A DNA stretch of 64,000 bases from Ectopseudomonas alcaliphila (GTDB lineage Bacteria; Pseudomonadota; Gammaproteobacteria; Pseudomonadales; Pseudomonadaceae), in NCBI RefSeq assembly GCF_900101755.1, contig NZ_FNAE01000004.1, positions 310,001 to 374,000 of the forward strand, given 5' to 3'. Position numbers and translations under genes: made by a program. A model generated the notes under the pieces. The model saw only the letters and a program-made list of their open reading frames with translations. It did no database searches and was not told the origin of the DNA. Shown piece by piece: positions 1 to 17,200 of the stretch (position 1 is its first letter; each line of letters opens with the position of its first letter).

Positions 1-1415
1 TCGGCAGTCGGGCCGCCGATGCCGACGTCCACTTCGTCGAACACCAGGGTCGGTACGCGCGAGGTCTGTGCGGTGATTACCTGGATCGCCAGGCTGATGC
101 GTGACAGCTCACCACCCGAGGCCACCTTGGCCAGGCCGCGTAGCGGCTGGCCGGGGTTGGCGCTGACCAGGAACTCCACCGTTTCCAGGCCGCTGACATG
201 CGGCTCTTCGCTGCTCATGGCCTGGAGTTGGATGTTGAAGCGGCCGCCAGGCATGCCCAGCGCCTGCATTTCCTGCTCCACTGCAGCGGCCAGGCGTTCG
301 GCGGCATTGCTGCGCAGTGCGCTGAGCTCGCCAGCCTTTTCCTGATAATGGCGTTCATAGGCGGCCAGCTCCTCGGCCAGGCGTTCGCTGGCCTGGTCGT
401 CGGCGTTCAGGCCTTCAATCTCCTCGAACAGCTGCTGTTGCAGGGCGGCCAGCTCGCTGGGTTGAATGCGGTGCTTGCGTGCCAGGGTGTAGATGGTGTC
501 CAGGCGCTCTTCGAGAAACTGCTGACGCTCCGGGTCGGCATCGAAGTGATCGAGGAAGCGATTCAGCTCGCCCACGGCTTCTTCCACCTGGATCTGCGCA
601 CTGGCCAGCAGGTTGCTGGCTTCGTTCAAGGCGCCACCCTGGCCACCAAAGGCACCCAGGCGGTTGAGGCTGGAGGTCAGCGCCGACAGCACGTTGCCGG
701 CATCGCTCTCGCTGCACAGCTCGAGCACTTGGCGACAGGCCGCGAGTAATGCTTCGGCATTGCTCAGCGCCTTGTGCTCCTGTTCCAGCTGTTCCAGTTC
801 GCTGTCGCCCAGCGCCAGATTTTCCAGCTCTTCCAGTTGATAGCTGAGCAGTTGATGGCGGGCGCGCTGTTCGTCGCCCTGGCTGGAAATGCGCTCCAGT
901 TCATTGCGCGTCTGTTTCCAGCGTTGTGCGGCGAGTTGCACCTGGCGCGCGAGGTCCTGGCTGCCGGCGTATTCGTCGAGCAGGCGGCGGTGGGTGTCGG
1001 TCTTGAGTAGCGACTGATGCTCGTGCTGGCTGTGGATGTCGATGATCAGCTCGCCGAGAGCCTTGAGGTCGGCCTGTGGGCAGGGGCTGCCGTTGATATA
1101 GCCGCGCGAGCGGCCTTCGGCGGTGATTACCCGACGCAGGATGCACGGGCCGTCGTTGTCCAGATCCCGCTCGGCGAGCCAGGTGCGGGCTTCGGGAATG
1201 TCCGCCAGGTCGAAGCTGGCGAGAATATCTGCCTTGTCCGCTCCGGGACGTACCACGCCGCTGTCGGCGCGATCACCCAGGCACAGGCCGAGGGCATCGA
1301 GCATGATCGACTTGCCGGCGCCGGTTTCGCCGCTGATGGCGCTCATGCCGGCATCCAGCTCTAGATCCAGGTGGTCGACGATGGCGTAGTTGTGAATGGA
1401 CAGGTGCACCAGCAT
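1..1415 (-). CDS. recN: DNA repair protein RecN (partial, 3' end outside the window)
   Basis: SMC-like ATPase that acts early in recombinational repair of double-strand breaks. The start ATG is the complement of 1413-1415 and gives [21 protein letters not shown] Walker A motif GETGAGKS lies at residues 29-36. A long heptad-rich coiled coil fills the middle, the ABC signature ASGGELSR follows, and the Walker B segment ([12 protein letters not shown]) sits at the window edge. About 471 codons are visible; RecN is usually about 557 residues, so the last part lies beyond base 1. It diverges from grpE. No SOS (LexA) box was checked in detail. Identification is secure from the N-terminus and the ABC motifs. 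Confidence 0.96.
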   Translation of the reverse strand, partial: MLVHLSIHNYAIVDHLDLELDAGMSAISGETGAGKSIMLDALGLCLGDRADSGVVRPGADKADILASFDLADIPEARTWLAERDLDNDGPCILRRVITAEGRSRGYINGSPCPQADLKALGELIIDIHSQHEHQSLLKTDTHRRLLDEYAGSQDLARQVQLAAQRWKQTRNELERISSQGDEQRARHQLLSYQLEELENLALGDSELEQLEQEHKALSNAEALLAACRQVLELCSESDAGNVLSALTSSLNRLGAFGGQGGALNEASNLLASAQIQVEEAVGELNRFLDHFDADPERQQFLEERLDTIYTLARKHRIQPSELAALQQQLFEEIEGLNADDQASERLAEELAAYERHYQEKAGELSALRSNAAERLAAAVEQEMQALGMPGGRFNIQLQAMSSEEPHVSGLETVEFLVSANPGQPLRGLAKVASGGELSRISLAIQVITAQTSRVPTLVFDEVDVGIGGPTA

Positions 1416-1490
1416 GGCGAACGCTCCCGAATTTATGTCTGGTTATTTATACAGTGTTTTTTCTTTCTCTGGCAATCCTCCCTATCGCCC

Positions 1491-1519
1491 CTTGAAACCT
1501 GTGGAATTGACTCCATATA
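1491..1519 (+). promoter_or_regulatory. Sigma-32 heat-shock promoter of grpE-dnaK-dnaJ
   Basis: CTTGAAA (1491-1497), a 13-base spacer, then CTCCATATA (1511-1519). This closely fits the RpoH consensus CTTGAAA-N(13-15)-CCCATNTA. It lies about 55 bases upstream of the grpE start, which is where the heat-shock promoter of this operon is expected. Seen directly; function inferred from consensus and context. Confidence 0.8.
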
Positions 1520-1572
1520 GGCGGCAGGAGCGCGAGTCGGTATCGCGCCAGTTTTTTCGAGAGGAGAAAGGC

Positions 1573-2142
1573 ATGGCTGACGAACAGACCCTGGATACGC
1601 AGAATCCCGAGGCGCAGGCAGCAGAAGCTGTGGCGCCTGGTGACGACCTGGCTGCTCGCGTGCAAACGCTGGAAGAGCAACTGGCCGCTGCGCAGGATCA
1701 GTCGCTGCGCATGGCTGCCGATCTGCAGAACGTGCGTCGTCGCGCTGAGCAGGATGTAGAGAAGGCACATAAATTCGCGCTGGAAAAGTTCGCTGGCGAC
1801 CTGTTGCCGGTAATCGACAGCCTGGAGCGCGGCCTGGAGCTGTCCAGCCCCGACGATGTATCGATCAAGGCCGTGCGTGAGGGCATGCAGCTGACCCTCA
1901 AGCTGTTCCACGACACGCTGGCTCGCTACAACCTGGAAGCCATTGACCCGCATGGTGCGCCGTTCAATCCGGAGCATCACCAGGCCATGGCCATGGAAGA
2001 GAGCATTCATGCCGAGCCGAACTCGGTGCTCAAGGTGTTCCAGAAGGGCTATCTGCTCAACGGTCGTCTGCTGCGCCCGGCCATGGTCGTGGTCAGCAAG
2101 GCGCCAATGACGCCGCCGCCGAGTATCGACGAGCAGGCTTGA
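1573..2142 (+). CDS. grpE: Nucleotide exchange factor GrpE
   Basis: Exchanges ADP for ATP on DnaK in the cytoplasmic chaperone cycle. The ATG at 1573 follows a strong ribosome-binding site (GAGGAGAAA) and gives a 189-residue protein, normal for Pseudomonas GrpE. An in-frame ORF continues further upstream, but that would run through the sigma-32 promoter, so the internal ATG is preferred. The N-terminus is acidic and disordered, a long coiled coil spans about residues 40-90, and the C-terminal part has the family's beta-domain pattern ([32 protein letters not shown]). First gene of the grpE-dnaK-dnaJ cluster. Confidence 0.96.
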   Translation: MADEQTLDTQNPEAQAAEAVAPGDDLAARVQTLEEQLAAAQDQSLRMAADLQNVRRRAEQDVEKAHKFALEKFAGDLLPVIDSLERGLELSSPDDVSIKAVREGMQLTLKLFHDTLARYNLEAIDPHGAPFNPEHHQAMAMEESIHAEPNSVLKVFQKGYLLNGRLLRPAMVVVSKAPMTPPPSIDEQA

Positions 2143-2241
2143 AATCAGCCGTAACGACCCCATTTTTAAGTCAAGCGTTTTAGTGCTGCCGGCGCCTGAG
2201 AAACGAGGCGACGGAAAAATCAAAGTTTCGGGAGAATATTC

Positions 2242-4158
2242 ATGGGCAAAATTATCGGTATCGACCTGGGGACCACCAACTCCTGTGTCTCCATTCTGGA
2301 AAATGGCAACGTCAAGGTAATCGAGAACGCCGAAGGCGCTCGTACCACGCCGTCCATCATCGCTTACGCCAACGACGGTGAAATCCTCGTCGGTCAGTCG
2401 GCCAAGCGTCAGGCCGTGACCAATCCGCACAACACCCTGTATGCGGTGAAGCGACTGATCGGTCGTCGCTTCGACGAAGAAGTCGTACAGAAAGACATTC
2501 AGATGGTGCCGTACAAGATCGCCAAGGCTGACAACGGTGACGCCTGGGTTGAAGTGAACGGCCAGAAGATGGCGCCGCCGCAAATTTCGGCTGAAATTCT
2601 CAAGAAGATGAAGAAGACCGCCGAAGACTATCTCGGCGAAGCGGTCACCGAAGCGGTCATCACCGTTCCGGCCTACTTCAACGACAGTCAGCGTCAGGCT
2701 ACCAAGGACGCCGGCCGTATCGCCGGTCTGGACGTCAAGCGCATCATCAACGAGCCGACTGCGGCTGCGCTGGCCTATGGCATGGACAAGGCCAAGGGCG
2801 ACCACACCGTGATCGTCTATGACCTGGGTGGCGGTACCTTCGACGTTTCCGTGATCGAAATTGCCGAAGTCGATGGCGAGCACCAGTTCGAAGTGTTGGC
2901 CACCAACGGTGACACCTTCCTTGGCGGTGAAGACTTCGATATTCGTCTGATCGACTACCTCGTCGACGAATTCAAGAAAGAAACCGGCATGAACCTCAAG
3001 GGCGACCCGCTGGCCATGCAGCGCCTGAAGGAAGCTGCCGAGAAGGCCAAGATCGAGCTGTCCTCGAGCCAGCAGACCGACGTCAACCTGCCGTACATCA
3101 CTGCAGACGCTACCGGTCCGAAGCACCTGAACGTGAAGATCTCCCGTTCCAAGCTCGAATCGCTGGTCGAAGACCTGGTGCAGCGCACCATCGAACCTTG
3201 CCGTATCGCGCTGAAAGATGCTGGTGTCGACGTCGGCTCGATCAACGATGTGATTCTGGTCGGTGGTCAGACCCGCATGCCGCTGGTGCAGAAGCTGGTG
3301 ACCGAGTTCTTCGGCAAGGAAGCCCGCAAGGACGTCAACCCGGACGAAGCCGTGGCCATGGGTGCTGCCATTCAGGGTGCCGTTCTGGCCGGTGACGTCA
3401 AGGACGTGCTGCTGCTGGACGTATCCCCGCTGACCCTGGGTATCGAAACCATGGGTGGCGTGATGACTGCGCTGATCGAGAAGAACACCACCATTCCGAC
3501 CAAGAAGTCGCAGGTGTTCTCCACTGCCGATGACAACCAGAGCGCCGTGACCATTCACGTGCTGCAGGGTGAGCGCAAGCAGGCCGCGCAGAACAAGTCC
3601 CTGGGCAAGTTCGACCTGGCCGAGATTCCGCCGGCTCCGCGTGGCGTACCGCAGATCGAAGTGACCTTCGACATCGATGCCAACGGCATCCTGCACGTGT
3701 CCGCCAAGGACAAGGCCACCGGCAAGCAGCAGTCCATCGTGATCAAGGCCAACTCCGGTCTGTCCGATGACGAAATCGAGCGTATGGTGCGTGATGCCGA
3801 GGCCAATGCCGAGGAAGACCGCAAGTTCGAAGAGCTGGCCACTGCGCGTAACCAGGGTGATCAGCTGGTGCACGCCACCCGCAAGATGCTCACCGAAGCA
3901 GGCGACAAGGCCACTGCCGACGAGAAGGCGGCCATCGAGAAGGCCATTGGCGAGCTGGAAGTGGCCGTGAAGGGCGACGACAAGGCTGCCATCGAAGCCA
4001 AGATGAACGCGCTGTCCGAGGCCACCACGCCGCTGGCGCAGAAGATGTACGCCGAGCAGCCGCAGGGCGGTGCCGCCCAGGCTGACGCCGGCGACGCCAA
4101 GGATGCCGGTGACGACGTGGTCGACGCTGAGTTCGAAGAGGTCAAGGAGAACAAGTAA
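2242..4158 (+). CDS. dnaK: Hsp70 chaperone DnaK
   Basis: ATP-dependent cytoplasmic chaperone working with DnaJ and GrpE. The 638 residues match the usual length. The nucleotide-binding domain opens with GIDLGTTNS (residues 5-13) and contains the [10 protein letters not shown] phosphate loop. The inter-domain linker [13 protein letters not shown] is intact, followed by the substrate-binding domain and an alpha-helical lid. The C-terminus ends in the acidic [13 protein letters not shown] tail typical of bacterial DnaK. The start at 2242 follows GGGAGAA. It lies 99 bases after grpE, with no obvious separate promoter. Confidence 0.98.
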   Translation: MGKIIGIDLGTTNSCVSILENGNVKVIENAEGARTTPSIIAYANDGEILVGQSAKRQAVTNPHNTLYAVKRLIGRRFDEEVVQKDIQMVPYKIAKADNGDAWVEVNGQKMAPPQISAEILKKMKKTAEDYLGEAVTEAVITVPAYFNDSQRQATKDAGRIAGLDVKRIINEPTAAALAYGMDKAKGDHTVIVYDLGGGTFDVSVIEIAEVDGEHQFEVLATNGDTFLGGEDFDIRLIDYLVDEFKKETGMNLKGDPLAMQRLKEAAEKAKIELSSSQQTDVNLPYITADATGPKHLNVKISRSKLESLVEDLVQRTIEPCRIALKDAGVDVGSINDVILVGGQTRMPLVQKLVTEFFGKEARKDVNPDEAVAMGAAIQGAVLAGDVKDVLLLDVSPLTLGIETMGGVMTALIEKNTTIPTKKSQVFSTADDNQSAVTIHVLQGERKQAAQNKSLGKFDLAEIPPAPRGVPQIEVTFDIDANGILHVSAKDKATGKQQSIVIKANSGLSDDEIERMVRDAEANAEEDRKFEELATARNQGDQLVHATRKMLTEAGDKATADEKAAIEKAIGELEVAVKGDDKAAIEAKMNALSEATTPLAQKMYAEQPQGGAAQADAGDAKDAGDDVVDAEFEEVKENK

Positions 4159-4163
4159 GGGAT

Positions 4164-4184
4164 GCGGCCTGCTCGGCGGGCCGC
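4164..4184 (+). terminator. Hairpin between dnaK and dnaJ (possible attenuator)
   Basis: GCGGCC and GGCCGC arms around a short loop, followed by the pyrimidine-rich CTCTTCTTT. It sits 6 bases after the dnaK stop and may lower dnaJ expression relative to dnaK or protect the dnaK 3' end. Function inferred from position. Confidence 0.5.
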
Positions 4185-4230
4185 CTCTTCTTTACGCTCC
4201 ACCGTCGCTCGCGACGGGCAGGATTCGCCG

Positions 4231-4250
4231 CGCGGGAGCCTTCTCCCGCG
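4231..4250 (+). promoter_or_regulatory. Perfect hairpin in the dnaJ leader
   Basis: CGCGGGAG-CCTT-CTCCCGCG, a perfect 8-bp GC-rich stem with a 4-base loop, about 45 bases before the dnaJ start. It could act as an RNA-stability or translation-control element. Only the structure is seen; no function can be claimed. Confidence 0.4.
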
Positions 4251-4293
4251 TCGGCGTATCTGGAGCTCACGAATCTGAGAGTGCAGCACAACT

Positions 4294-5421
4294 ATGGCAA
4301 AACGTGATTATTACGAGATCCTGGGGGTCGAGCGCGGCGCTAGTGAAGCCGAGCTGAAGAAGGCCTACCGGCGCCTGGCGATGAAATATCACCCGGACCG
4401 CAACCCGGACGACAAGGACGCCGAAGAGAAATTCAAGGAGGCCAACGAGGCCTACGAAGTGCTTTCTGACGGAGCCAAGCGTTCGGCCTACGACCAATAC
4501 GGCCACGCCGGGGTCGATCCGCAGATGGGCGGCGGTGGTGGGGCCGGTTTCGGTGGCGCCAACTTCTCCGATATTTTCGGCGACGTGTTCAGCGACTTCT
4601 TTGGCGGTGCTCGCGGCGGTTCGCGTGGCGGTGCCCAGCGTGGCTCGGATCTGCGCTATACCCTCGAGCTGGACCTGGAAGAAGCGGTACGCGGCACCAC
4701 CGTGACCATTCGCGTGCCGACCCTGGTCGGTTGCAAGACCTGCGATGGCACGGGCGCCAAGAAGGGCACCAGCCCGGTCACCTGTACCACCTGTGGTGGT
4801 ATCGGTCAGGTGCGCATGCAGCAGGGCTTCTTCTCCGTGCAGCAGACCTGCCCACGCTGCCATGGCAGCGGCAAGATGATCACCGACCCTTGCGGCAGCT
4901 GCCATGGCCAGGGTCGCGTGGAAGAGAGCAAGACGCTGTCGGTCAAGGTGCCGCCAGGTGTCGACACCGGTGATCGCATTCGTCTGTCCGGCGAAGGTGA
5001 GGCTGGCACGCATGGCGGTCCGGCCGGTGACCTGTATGTGGTGGTCAACGTCCGTGAGCATGCGATCTTCCAGCGTGACGGCAAGCATCTGTATTGCGAG
5101 GTGCCGATCAGCTTCGCCGACGCGGCGCTGGGTGGCGAGCTGGAAGTGCCGACCCTCGATGGTCGGGTCAAGCTGAAGATTCCGGAAGGTACTCAGACCG
5201 GCAAGCTGTTCCGTCTGCGTGGCAAGGGCGTGGCCCCTGTTCGTGGTGGCGCGGCTGGCGATCTGATGTGCCGGGTCGCGGTGGAAACGCCGGTCAACCT
5301 GAACAAGCGTCAGCGCGAACTGCTCGATGAGTTCCGCAAGTCGCTGCAGGGTGACGATTCCCACTCGCCCAAGGCCAGTGGCTGGTTCGAGGGCGTGAAG
5401 CGCTTCTTCGGCGACGTTTAA
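4294..5421 (+). CDS. dnaJ: Co-chaperone DnaJ (Hsp40, type I)
   Basis: Stimulates DnaK ATPase and delivers substrates. The 375 residues are normal for the family. The J domain carries the essential HPD at residues 33-35, and a Gly/Phe-rich linker follows ([10 protein letters not shown]). Four zinc-binding repeats of the CxxCxGxG type are all intact ([32 protein letters not shown]). The C-terminal substrate-binding domains complete it, so this is a full type I DnaJ. It lies 135 bases downstream of dnaK on the same strand, with two hairpins in the gap. Confidence 0.98.
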   Translation: MAKRDYYEILGVERGASEAELKKAYRRLAMKYHPDRNPDDKDAEEKFKEANEAYEVLSDGAKRSAYDQYGHAGVDPQMGGGGGAGFGGANFSDIFGDVFSDFFGGARGGSRGGAQRGSDLRYTLELDLEEAVRGTTVTIRVPTLVGCKTCDGTGAKKGTSPVTCTTCGGIGQVRMQQGFFSVQQTCPRCHGSGKMITDPCGSCHGQGRVEESKTLSVKVPPGVDTGDRIRLSGEGEAGTHGGPAGDLYVVVNVREHAIFQRDGKHLYCEVPISFADAALGGELEVPTLDGRVKLKIPEGTQTGKLFRLRGKGVAPVRGGAAGDLMCRVAVETPVNLNKRQRELLDEFRKSLQGDDSHSPKASGWFEGVKRFFGDV

Positions 5422-5429
5422 TTGAGCGT

Positions 5430-6310
<881 letters not shown>

Positions 6311-6416
6311 TGCGAATGTGTGACTGAGGCGTCTTATCGGGTGGACCGAAAAAGGGTTTTCCTGTAAGCTTCCTGTTTTAGTGTGTCCACTAAAAGTTAC
6401 GCAGAATGGCTCAAAT

Positions 6417-6456
6417 AAAAAAGCGGGATGACCTTCACACGTCATCCCGCTTTTTT
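6417..6456. terminator. Bidirectional rho-independent terminator after dapB
   Basis: A perfect 16-base inverted repeat: AAAAAAGCGGGATGAC and GTCATCCCGCTTTTTT around an 8-base loop. The A-run before and T-run after the GC stem make it functional on either strand. It ends dapB transcription just 45 bases before the carA start, so carA transcripts must either start within this gap or read through it. Confidence 0.88.
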
Positions 6457-6500
6457 ACAACCTGCGTTTGCTTCAAGCCTTGATCGAGACGGAGGTCTTC

Positions 6501-7649
6501 TTGACTAAGCCAGCCCCCAAACCTGCCATTTTGGCCCTTGCTGACGGCAGCATTTTTCGCGGCGATTCCATCGGGGCCGATGGCCAGACGATCGGAGAGG
6601 TGGTGTTCAACACCGCCATGACCGGCTATCAGGAAATCCTTACCGATCCATCCTATGCCCAGCAGATCGTTACCCTGACTTACCCGCACATCGGCAACAC
6701 CGGCACCACGCCGGAAGATGCCGAGTCCAACCGTGTCTGGGCTGCTGGCCTGATCATCCGCGACCTGCCGCTGATTTCCAGCAACTGGCGCGACAAGCAG
6801 CCGCTGGACGAGTACCTGAAAGCCAACGGCACCGTCGCCATCGCCGGTATCGATACTCGCCGCCTGACCCGCATCCTGCGCGAGAAGGGTTCGCAGAACG
6901 GCTGCATCCTGGTCGGTGACGACGCGACAGAAGAGAAAGCACTGGAACTGGCGCGCAGCTTCCCGGGCCTCAAGGGCATGGACCTGGCCAAGGTGGTCAG
7001 CTGCACCGAGCGTTACGAGTGGCGCGAAAGCACCTGGAACCTGCAGTCCGACAGCCACCCGGAAGTCCCGGCCAGCGAGCTGCCTTATCACGTGGTCGCC
7101 TACGACTACGGCGTGAAGCTGAACATCCTGCGCATGCTGGTCGAACGTGGCTGCCGCCTGACCGTGGTGCCGGCGCAAACTCCGGCCAGCGACGTGCTGG
7201 CACTCAAGCCTGATGGCGTGTTCCTCTCCAACGGCCCTGGCGATCCCGAGCCGTGTGACTATGCGATCAAGGCGATCAAGGACGTTCTGGAGACCGATAT
7301 TCCGGTATTCGGCATCTGCCTCGGCCACCAGTTGCTGGCCCTGGCCTCCGGCGCCAAGACCCTGAAAATGGGCCACGGCCACCACGGTGCCAACCATCCG
7401 GTGCAGGATCTCGACAGCGGCGTGGTGATGATCACCAGCCAGAACCATGGTTTTGCCGTGGACGAAAGCAGCCTGCCGGGCAACCTGCGTGCAATCCACA
7501 AGTCGCTGTTCGATGGCACCCTGCAGGGCATCGAGCGCACTGACAAGGATGCCTTCAGCTTCCAGGGTCACCCCGAGGCGAGCCCAGGCCCGCACGATGT
7601 GGCGCCACTGTTCGACCGCTTCATCGAAGCCATGGCCAAGCGCCGCTAA
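6501..7649 (+). CDS. carA: Carbamoyl-phosphate synthase small subunit (glutaminase)
   Basis: Hydrolyses glutamine and passes ammonia to CarB for arginine and pyrimidine synthesis. I place the start at TTG 6501 because GGAGG lies 5 bases upstream and the protein then begins (M)[15 protein letters not shown], like other Pseudomonas CarA. A longer reading frame back to 6468 would have no ribosome-binding site and would sit against the terminator. The result is 382 residues. The class I amidotransferase domain holds the nucleophile in [13 protein letters not shown], and the catalytic His/Glu pair lies in [10 protein letters not shown]. Directly upstream of carB. Confidence 0.96.
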   Translation: MTKPAPKPAILALADGSIFRGDSIGADGQTIGEVVFNTAMTGYQEILTDPSYAQQIVTLTYPHIGNTGTTPEDAESNRVWAAGLIIRDLPLISSNWRDKQPLDEYLKANGTVAIAGIDTRRLTRILREKGSQNGCILVGDDATEEKALELARSFPGLKGMDLAKVVSCTERYEWRESTWNLQSDSHPEVPASELPYHVVAYDYGVKLNILRMLVERGCRLTVVPAQTPASDVLALKPDGVFLSNGPGDPEPCDYAIKAIKDVLETDIPVFGICLGHQLLALASGAKTLKMGHGHHGANHPVQDLDSGVVMITSQNHGFAVDESSLPGNLRAIHKSLFDGTLQGIERTDKDAFSFQGHPEASPGPHDVAPLFDRFIEAMAKRR

Positions 7650-7685
7650 GCCCGCCGACTGACCCAAGGATTCGAGAGAGATAAA

Positions 7686-10903
<3,218 letters not shown>

Positions 10904-10907
<4 letters not shown>

Positions 10908-11380
10908 TCAAATACCCCATGACTGTCCAGGGCGCTCGCGCCCTGGAGGAAGAACACGCGCACCTGACCAAGGTGGTGCGGCCCAAGCTCAGCCAGGATA
11001 TCGGTACCGCACGTGAGCTCGGTGACCTCAAGGAAAACGCCGAGTACCACGCCGCGCGTGAGCAGCAGGGCATGGTCGAGGCGCGAATTCGCGATATCGA
11101 AGGTCGTCTGCAGAACGCGGTGATCATCGATGTCACCACCATCGAGCACACCGGCAAGGTGATTTTCGGCACCACGGTGGAGATTGCCAACGTCGAGACT
11201 GACGAGAGCGTGACCTACCAGATCGTGGGTGAGGACGAAGCCGACATCAAACAGCGCAAGATCTCCGTCGGCTCGCCCATCGCCCGTGCCCTGGTGGGTA
11301 AGAGCGAGGGTGATGTGGTCGCGGTGCAGACCCCCAGTGGCCTGGTCGAGTACGAGATTGTCGAAGTCCGCCATATCTAG
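10904..11380 (+). CDS. greA: Transcript cleavage factor GreA
   Basis: Binds the RNA polymerase secondary channel and promotes cleavage of backtracked RNA. The 158 residues are the standard length. The N-terminal antiparallel coiled coil carries the acidic tip ([16 protein letters not shown]), and a C-terminal FKBP-like domain ends in [11 protein letters not shown]. The ATG overlaps the carB stop by 4 bases, so translation is probably coupled and greA belongs to the carAB transcript. Confidence 0.97.
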
Positions 11381-11798
11381 GCCTAAGCAACCGTCGCGGG
11401 CGGCTGCCGTCAGTTGGCAGCTGGCCCAGACCCTCTGGGTTGGCGGTTTGTGGTTGTTGCAGTTCGTCATTCTGCCGGCCATCGGCCAAAGCGGTCTGGC
11501 GCCTCTGCTGGTGCAGGAGATCGCAGCGCGGCTGGTGCCGCTGCTGGTCGGTCTGGCAGCGGTATGCGTTGCGCTGCAGGCCTTTGCCTTGCTGAGCAGT
11601 GAAGGGCTATCGAGCCTGCTGCGGGATATGCGTGGGCAACTACTGCTGACCGTTGCGGTCATGGCCCTGAGCTACTTCGCTGTGTTGCGCTACTGGCCCG
11701 AGGCCGAGTACTGGCTGCGTTTCAGCTACCTGGTGATGGCGTTTTGTGGGCTGTTGCTGGTGCTGCAGCCGGTGCCTGGGGCGCCGGTCAGGCGCTAG
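11358..11798 (+). CDS. Small integral membrane protein, DUF4149-like
   Basis: About 146 residues with four hydrophobic stretches: [53 protein letters not shown] and [14 protein letters not shown]. It resembles the DUF4149-type proteins found after greA in Pseudomonas. The only plausible in-frame start before the first membrane segment is TTG 11358, inside the 3' end of greA, which implies translational coupling. This start is uncertain because the ribosome-binding site is weak. The open frame extends further upstream only as a shadow of greA. Function unknown. Confidence 0.75.
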   Translation: MSKSAISRPKQPSRAAAVSWQLAQTLWVGGLWLLQFVILPAIGQSGLAPLLVQEIAARLVPLLVGLAAVCVALQAFALLSSEGLSSLLRDMRGQLLLTVAVMALSYFAVLRYWPEAEYWLRFSYLVMAFCGLLLVLQPVPGAPVRR

Positions 11799-11812
11799 CG
11801 GCGTTGTGTAGG

Positions 11813-11828
11813 CGCGAATTCATTCGCG
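11813..11828. repeat. Short palindrome, REP-like fragment
   Basis: CGCGAATTCATTCGCG is an imperfect palindrome in the gap between the convergent DUF4149-like gene and yhbY. From memory, Pseudomonas REP elements often contain GCGAATnnATTCGC. It could help end either transcript. Confidence 0.35.
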
Positions 11829-11871
11829 ATCAGGACGCGCAACGCTTGCCCATGATCGCGATAGAAGCACC

Positions 11872-12183
11872 TCAACCCTGGTAACGGATAACGTTGGACA
11901 GGTTGCGATTCGGCTTGGGGTTCTTGCGATAGAGCAGGGCGACCTTGCCAATCGACTGGACCAGTTCAGCGCGTCCGTTTTCGCACAGGGCTACAATGGC
12001 TGCCTGGCGATCCTCGCGTTCGGTGAGGCGCAGCTGTACCTTGATAAGCTCGTGATCGTTCAGGGCACGGTCCAGTTCGCCCAGCACGCCCTCGGTCAAA
12101 CCATTGTCAGCCACGATCAATACAGGTTTCAGGTGGTGGCCGATAGATTTGAATTGTTTCTTCTGCTCTTGAGTGAGCGGCAT
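11872..12183 (-). CDS. yhbY: CRS1/YhbY-type RNA-binding protein
   Basis: A 103-residue single-domain CRM protein that associates with pre-50S ribosomal particles in E. coli. The N-terminal MPLTQEQKKQFKSIGHHLKP and the following VLIVADNGLTEGVLGELDRAL match the family. The GxxG-like RNA-binding loop region is replaced by the normal YhbY pattern for Pseudomonas. It is transcribed divergently from rlmE with 90 bases between them, as in other Pseudomonas genomes. Confidence 0.93.
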   Translation of the reverse strand: MPLTQEQKKQFKSIGHHLKPVLIVADNGLTEGVLGELDRALNDHELIKVQLRLTEREDRQAAIVALCENGRAELVQSIGKVALLYRKNPKPNRNLSNVIRYQG

Positions 12184-12273
12184 AATCGTTAGTACCTAAT
12201 TCGGTCTGGAAAACGGCGCCTATCTTACCCGAGCCCGCGCAGTTATTCATGACCCGTTGAGTCAGAGGTTTAA

Positions 12274-12897
12274 GTGGCACGTTCCAAGACCAGCCAGCGT
12301 TGGCTGAAAGAACATTTCGATGATCCTTACGTGAAGATGGCGCAGAAGGACGGCTATCGTTCGCGCGCCAGCTACAAATTGCTGGAAATCCAGGAGAAGG
12401 ATCGCATTCTGCGCCCCGGGATGACCGTGGTCGATCTCGGCGCCGCACCGGGCGGCTGGTCGCAGGTCACCAGTCGAGTGATCGGCGACAAAGGGCGTCT
12501 GATCGCTTCCGACATCCTGGAGATGGACAGCATTCCCGATGTCACCTTCATTCAGGGTGATTTCACCGATGACGCCGTGTTCGCGCAGATTCTCGAGGCC
12601 ATCGGCGAAAATCCGGTGGACCTTGTTATTTCCGATATGGCCCCCAATATGAGTGGGGTAAGAACCGCCGATCAGGCGCGTGCGATGTATCTGTGCGAAC
12701 TGGCGCTGGATCTGGCCGGGCGTGTGTTGCGTCCAGGTGGCGATTTTCTGATCAAGATTTTCCAGGGTGAAGGTTTCGACGCCTACCACAAGCAGGTGCG
12801 TGAGACTTTCGACAAGGTGCAGATGCGCAAGCCGCTGTCCTCGCGTGATCGTTCTCGTGAGCAATATATGTTGGCGCGCGGGTTTCGCGGGGTGTGA
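12274..12897 (+). CDS. rlmE: 23S rRNA 2'-O-methyltransferase RlmE (FtsJ/RrmJ)
   Basis: Methylates U2552 of 23S rRNA late in 50S assembly. The protein has 207 residues and a GTG start at 12274. The SAM-binding motif [14 protein letters not shown] is clear. The catalytic K-D-K-E set is visible as the Lys in ASYKLLEI, the Asp in [10 protein letters not shown], the Lys in [10 protein letters not shown] and a C-terminal Glu in [11 protein letters not shown]. It precedes ftsH, the classic ftsJ-ftsH order, with 163 bases between them. Confidence 0.96.
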   Translation: MARSKTSQRWLKEHFDDPYVKMAQKDGYRSRASYKLLEIQEKDRILRPGMTVVDLGAAPGGWSQVTSRVIGDKGRLIASDILEMDSIPDVTFIQGDFTDDAVFAQILEAIGENPVDLVISDMAPNMSGVRTADQARAMYLCELALDLAGRVLRPGGDFLIKIFQGEGFDAYHKQVRETFDKVQMRKPLSSRDRSREQYMLARGFRGV

Positions 12898-13060
12898 GTT
12901 GAAACTGGTGTCCGCCTTGTCGGTCTCAGTGGCAGAAACCTCATAAAGGGTTACAGACGGCGCCTGCGGGACGCGGGCGTTTGGTGTAAGTTAGTCGGTA
13001 TATCATTGGTCGTCATGGGAAGCCCGCTTCGCCACGAGGCCTGCTTCAGAGGGTAGCTAA

Positions 13061-14983
<1,923 letters not shown>

Positions 14984-14991
14984 GAGCGTCT

Positions 14992-15843
14992 ATGTTCAAC
15001 GCGCAATACCCGAGCCGGCTACCCTGTGGTAGCCGGCTTCTTGATTTGTCCCGTCCGCAGGTGATGGGCATCCTCAATGTCACTCCTGATTCTTTTTCCG
15101 ACGGCGGGCGCTTTACGGCGCGCGATGCTGCATTGCGTCACGCTGAGCAGATGGTCGCCGCAGGTGCGACGCTGATCGATATCGGTGGTGAATCCACACG
15201 CCCTGGTGCGCGCAGCGTTTCGCCGACCGAGGAGTTGGAGCGGGTCGCGCCGGTGGTCGAAGCTATTGCCCGTGAGCTTGACGTGATCATTTCTGTGGAC
15301 ACCTCGACGCCGGCGGTCATGCGCGAAAGCGCGAGGCTGGGTGCGGGGCTGATCAATGATGTGCGTTCGTTGCAGCGTGATGGCGCTCTGGATGCGGCGG
15401 CAGACAGTGGTCTGCCGGTGTGCCTGATGCACATGCGCGGCGAGCCGGGCAACATGCAGGACGATCCGCAATACCCGGATATCGTCACTGAGGTGCGTGA
15501 CTTTCTCGTCGAGCGCATGGCCGCCTGTGCGACAGCCGGTATTCCTGCTGAGCGGATCCTGCTCGATCCGGGCTTTGGTTTTGCCAAGACCCTGGAGCAC
15601 AATCTCGCCCTGTTCAAGCGCATGAGTGAGCTCTCTGCGTTGGGTCGGCCCTTGCTGGTTGGTGTTTCGCGCAAGAGCATGATCGGCAAGGTGCTCGGTC
15701 ATGAGGTTGGCGGTCGCCTCTACGGCAGCCTGGCATTGGCTGCTCTGGCGTTGACCAAGGGCGCACATATTCTGCGTGTGCACGATGTCGCCGAAACGGT
15801 GGACGTGGTGCGCATGATCGCTGCGGTTGAAGCGGCGCAATAA
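14992..15843 (+). CDS. folP: Dihydropteroate synthase
   Basis: Joins p-aminobenzoate to dihydropterin diphosphate in folate synthesis; the sulfonamide target. The protein has 283 residues. Family signatures are present in order: [15 protein letters not shown] near residue 25, then GGESTRPGA, and later [14 protein letters not shown] and [11 protein letters not shown]. It starts 9 bases after ftsH and is followed 14 bases later by glmM, so ftsH-folP-glmM is probably one transcript, as in E. coli. Confidence 0.96.
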   Translation: MFNAQYPSRLPCGSRLLDLSRPQVMGILNVTPDSFSDGGRFTARDAALRHAEQMVAAGATLIDIGGESTRPGARSVSPTEELERVAPVVEAIARELDVIISVDTSTPAVMRESARLGAGLINDVRSLQRDGALDAAADSGLPVCLMHMRGEPGNMQDDPQYPDIVTEVRDFLVERMAACATAGIPAERILLDPGFGFAKTLEHNLALFKRMSELSALGRPLLVGVSRKSMIGKVLGHEVGGRLYGSLALAALALTKGAHILRVHDVAETVDVVRMIAAVEAAQ

Positions 15844-15856
15844 CAAGGAAAGCGTT

Positions 15857-17194
15857 ATGGCTAGAAAGTACTTCGGCACCGACGGCATTCGTGGTCGCGT
15901 CGGCCAGTTTCCCATTACTCCGGATTTCATGCTCAAGCTCGGCTGGGCAGCTGGCATGGCGTTTCGCAAGCAGGGCAAGTGCCGCATCCTGATCGGCAAG
16001 GACACGCGTATTTCCGGCTACATGTTCGAGTCCGCCCTGGAGGCGGGGCTGGCTGCAGCGGGTGCTGACGTGCAGCTGCTCGGCCCGATGCCGACGCCGG
16101 CCATTGCCTATCTGACCCGCACATTCCAGGCCGATGCCGGTATCGTCATCAGTGCTTCGCACAATCCGCATGATGACAACGGCATCAAGTTCTTCTCCAG
16201 CGAAGGCACCAAGCTTCCGGATGATGTCGAGCTGATGATCGAAGAGCTGCTCGATCAGCCGATGACCGTGGTCGAATCTGCCGGAATCGGTAAGGCTTCG
16301 CGGATCAACGATGCCTCTGGGCGCTATATCGAGTTCTGCAAGGGCAGTGTGCCCAGTGGCACCAGCTTCAAGGGGCTGAAGATCGTCATCGATTGCGCCC
16401 ATGGCGCTGCCTACAAGGTTGCGCCGAGTGTGTTTCGCGAGCTGGGTGCTGAGGTCCGGGTCATTTCGGCGCAGCCTGATGGCCTCAATATCAATGATGC
16501 TTGTGGCTCCACTCATATTGCGGCGCTGCAGGCTGAAGTGGTTGCGCAGCAGGCTGATCTGGGGATCGCCTTCGATGGTGATGCTGATCGCGTGCTGATG
16601 GTCGACCAATATGGTGCGGTGGTCGATGGTGATGAGCTGCTGTTCATCATTGCGCGTGATCTGCAGGAGCGTGGGCGGCTGCGTGGCGGTGTGGTCGGCA
16701 CGCTGATGAGCAACCTCGGTCTGGAATTGGCCCTGGCCGATCTGAACATCCCATTCATTCGCGCCAATGTGGGCGATCGCTATGTGATCGCTGAATTGCT
16801 GGCGCGCAATTGGCAACTGGGTGGCGAGAACTCCGGGCATCTGGTGTGCTTCCAGCACACTACGACTGGCGATGCGATCATCGCGGCCCTCCAGGTGTTG
16901 ATGGCGCTCAAGCGTCGTGGCCAGAGCCTGGTCGATGCGCGTAGCGATCTGAAGAAGTGTCCGCAGGTGCTGGTCAACGTGCGTTTCTCCGGTGCGCTCG
17001 ACCCGCTCGAGCATCCTTCGGTGAAAGAAGCCTGCGCGCGCGTTACCGAGAGCATGGCGGGGCGCGGTCGGGTGCTGCTGCGCAAGTCCGGCACGGAGCC
17101 ACTGGTTCGGGTGATGGTCGAAGGTGACGAGGAAAGTTCGGTCCGCGGCTATGCCGATGAATTGGCTAAGATTGTTGCTGAAGTCTGTGCTTGA
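15857..17194 (+). CDS. glmM: Phosphoglucosamine mutase
   Basis: Interconverts glucosamine-6-phosphate and glucosamine-1-phosphate for UDP-GlcNAc synthesis. ATG 15857 follows AAGGAAAG and gives 445 residues, the family length; an in-frame extension to 15827 overlaps folP and lacks support. The active phosphoserine loop [12 protein letters not shown] places the phosphorylated Ser at residue 101. The metal-binding loop AFDGDADR, the sugar loop GGENSGH and the C-terminal phosphate loop [12 protein letters not shown] are all intact. Confidence 0.97.
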   Translation: MARKYFGTDGIRGRVGQFPITPDFMLKLGWAAGMAFRKQGKCRILIGKDTRISGYMFESALEAGLAAAGADVQLLGPMPTPAIAYLTRTFQADAGIVISASHNPHDDNGIKFFSSEGTKLPDDVELMIEELLDQPMTVVESAGIGKASRINDASGRYIEFCKGSVPSGTSFKGLKIVIDCAHGAAYKVAPSVFRELGAEVRVISAQPDGLNINDACGSTHIAALQAEVVAQQADLGIAFDGDADRVLMVDQYGAVVDGDELLFIIARDLQERGRLRGGVVGTLMSNLGLELALADLNIPFIRANVGDRYVIAELLARNWQLGGENSGHLVCFQHTTTGDAIIAALQVLMALKRRGQSLVDARSDLKKCPQVLVNVRFSGALDPLEHPSVKEACARVTESMAGRGRVLLRKSGTEPLVRVMVEGDEESSVRGYADELAKIVAEVCA

Positions 17195-17200
17195 TTGAGC

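Noticed and set aside
1447..3873. An 808-codon minus-strand frame across grpE-dnaK
   Set aside because: Mirror frame of dnaK, low complexity, and it crosses the sigma-32 promoter; no homology recognised.
13024..13060. A sigma-32 promoter for ftsH
   Set aside because: No convincing CTTGAAA/CCCATNT pair could be found in the 163-base rlmE-ftsH gap.
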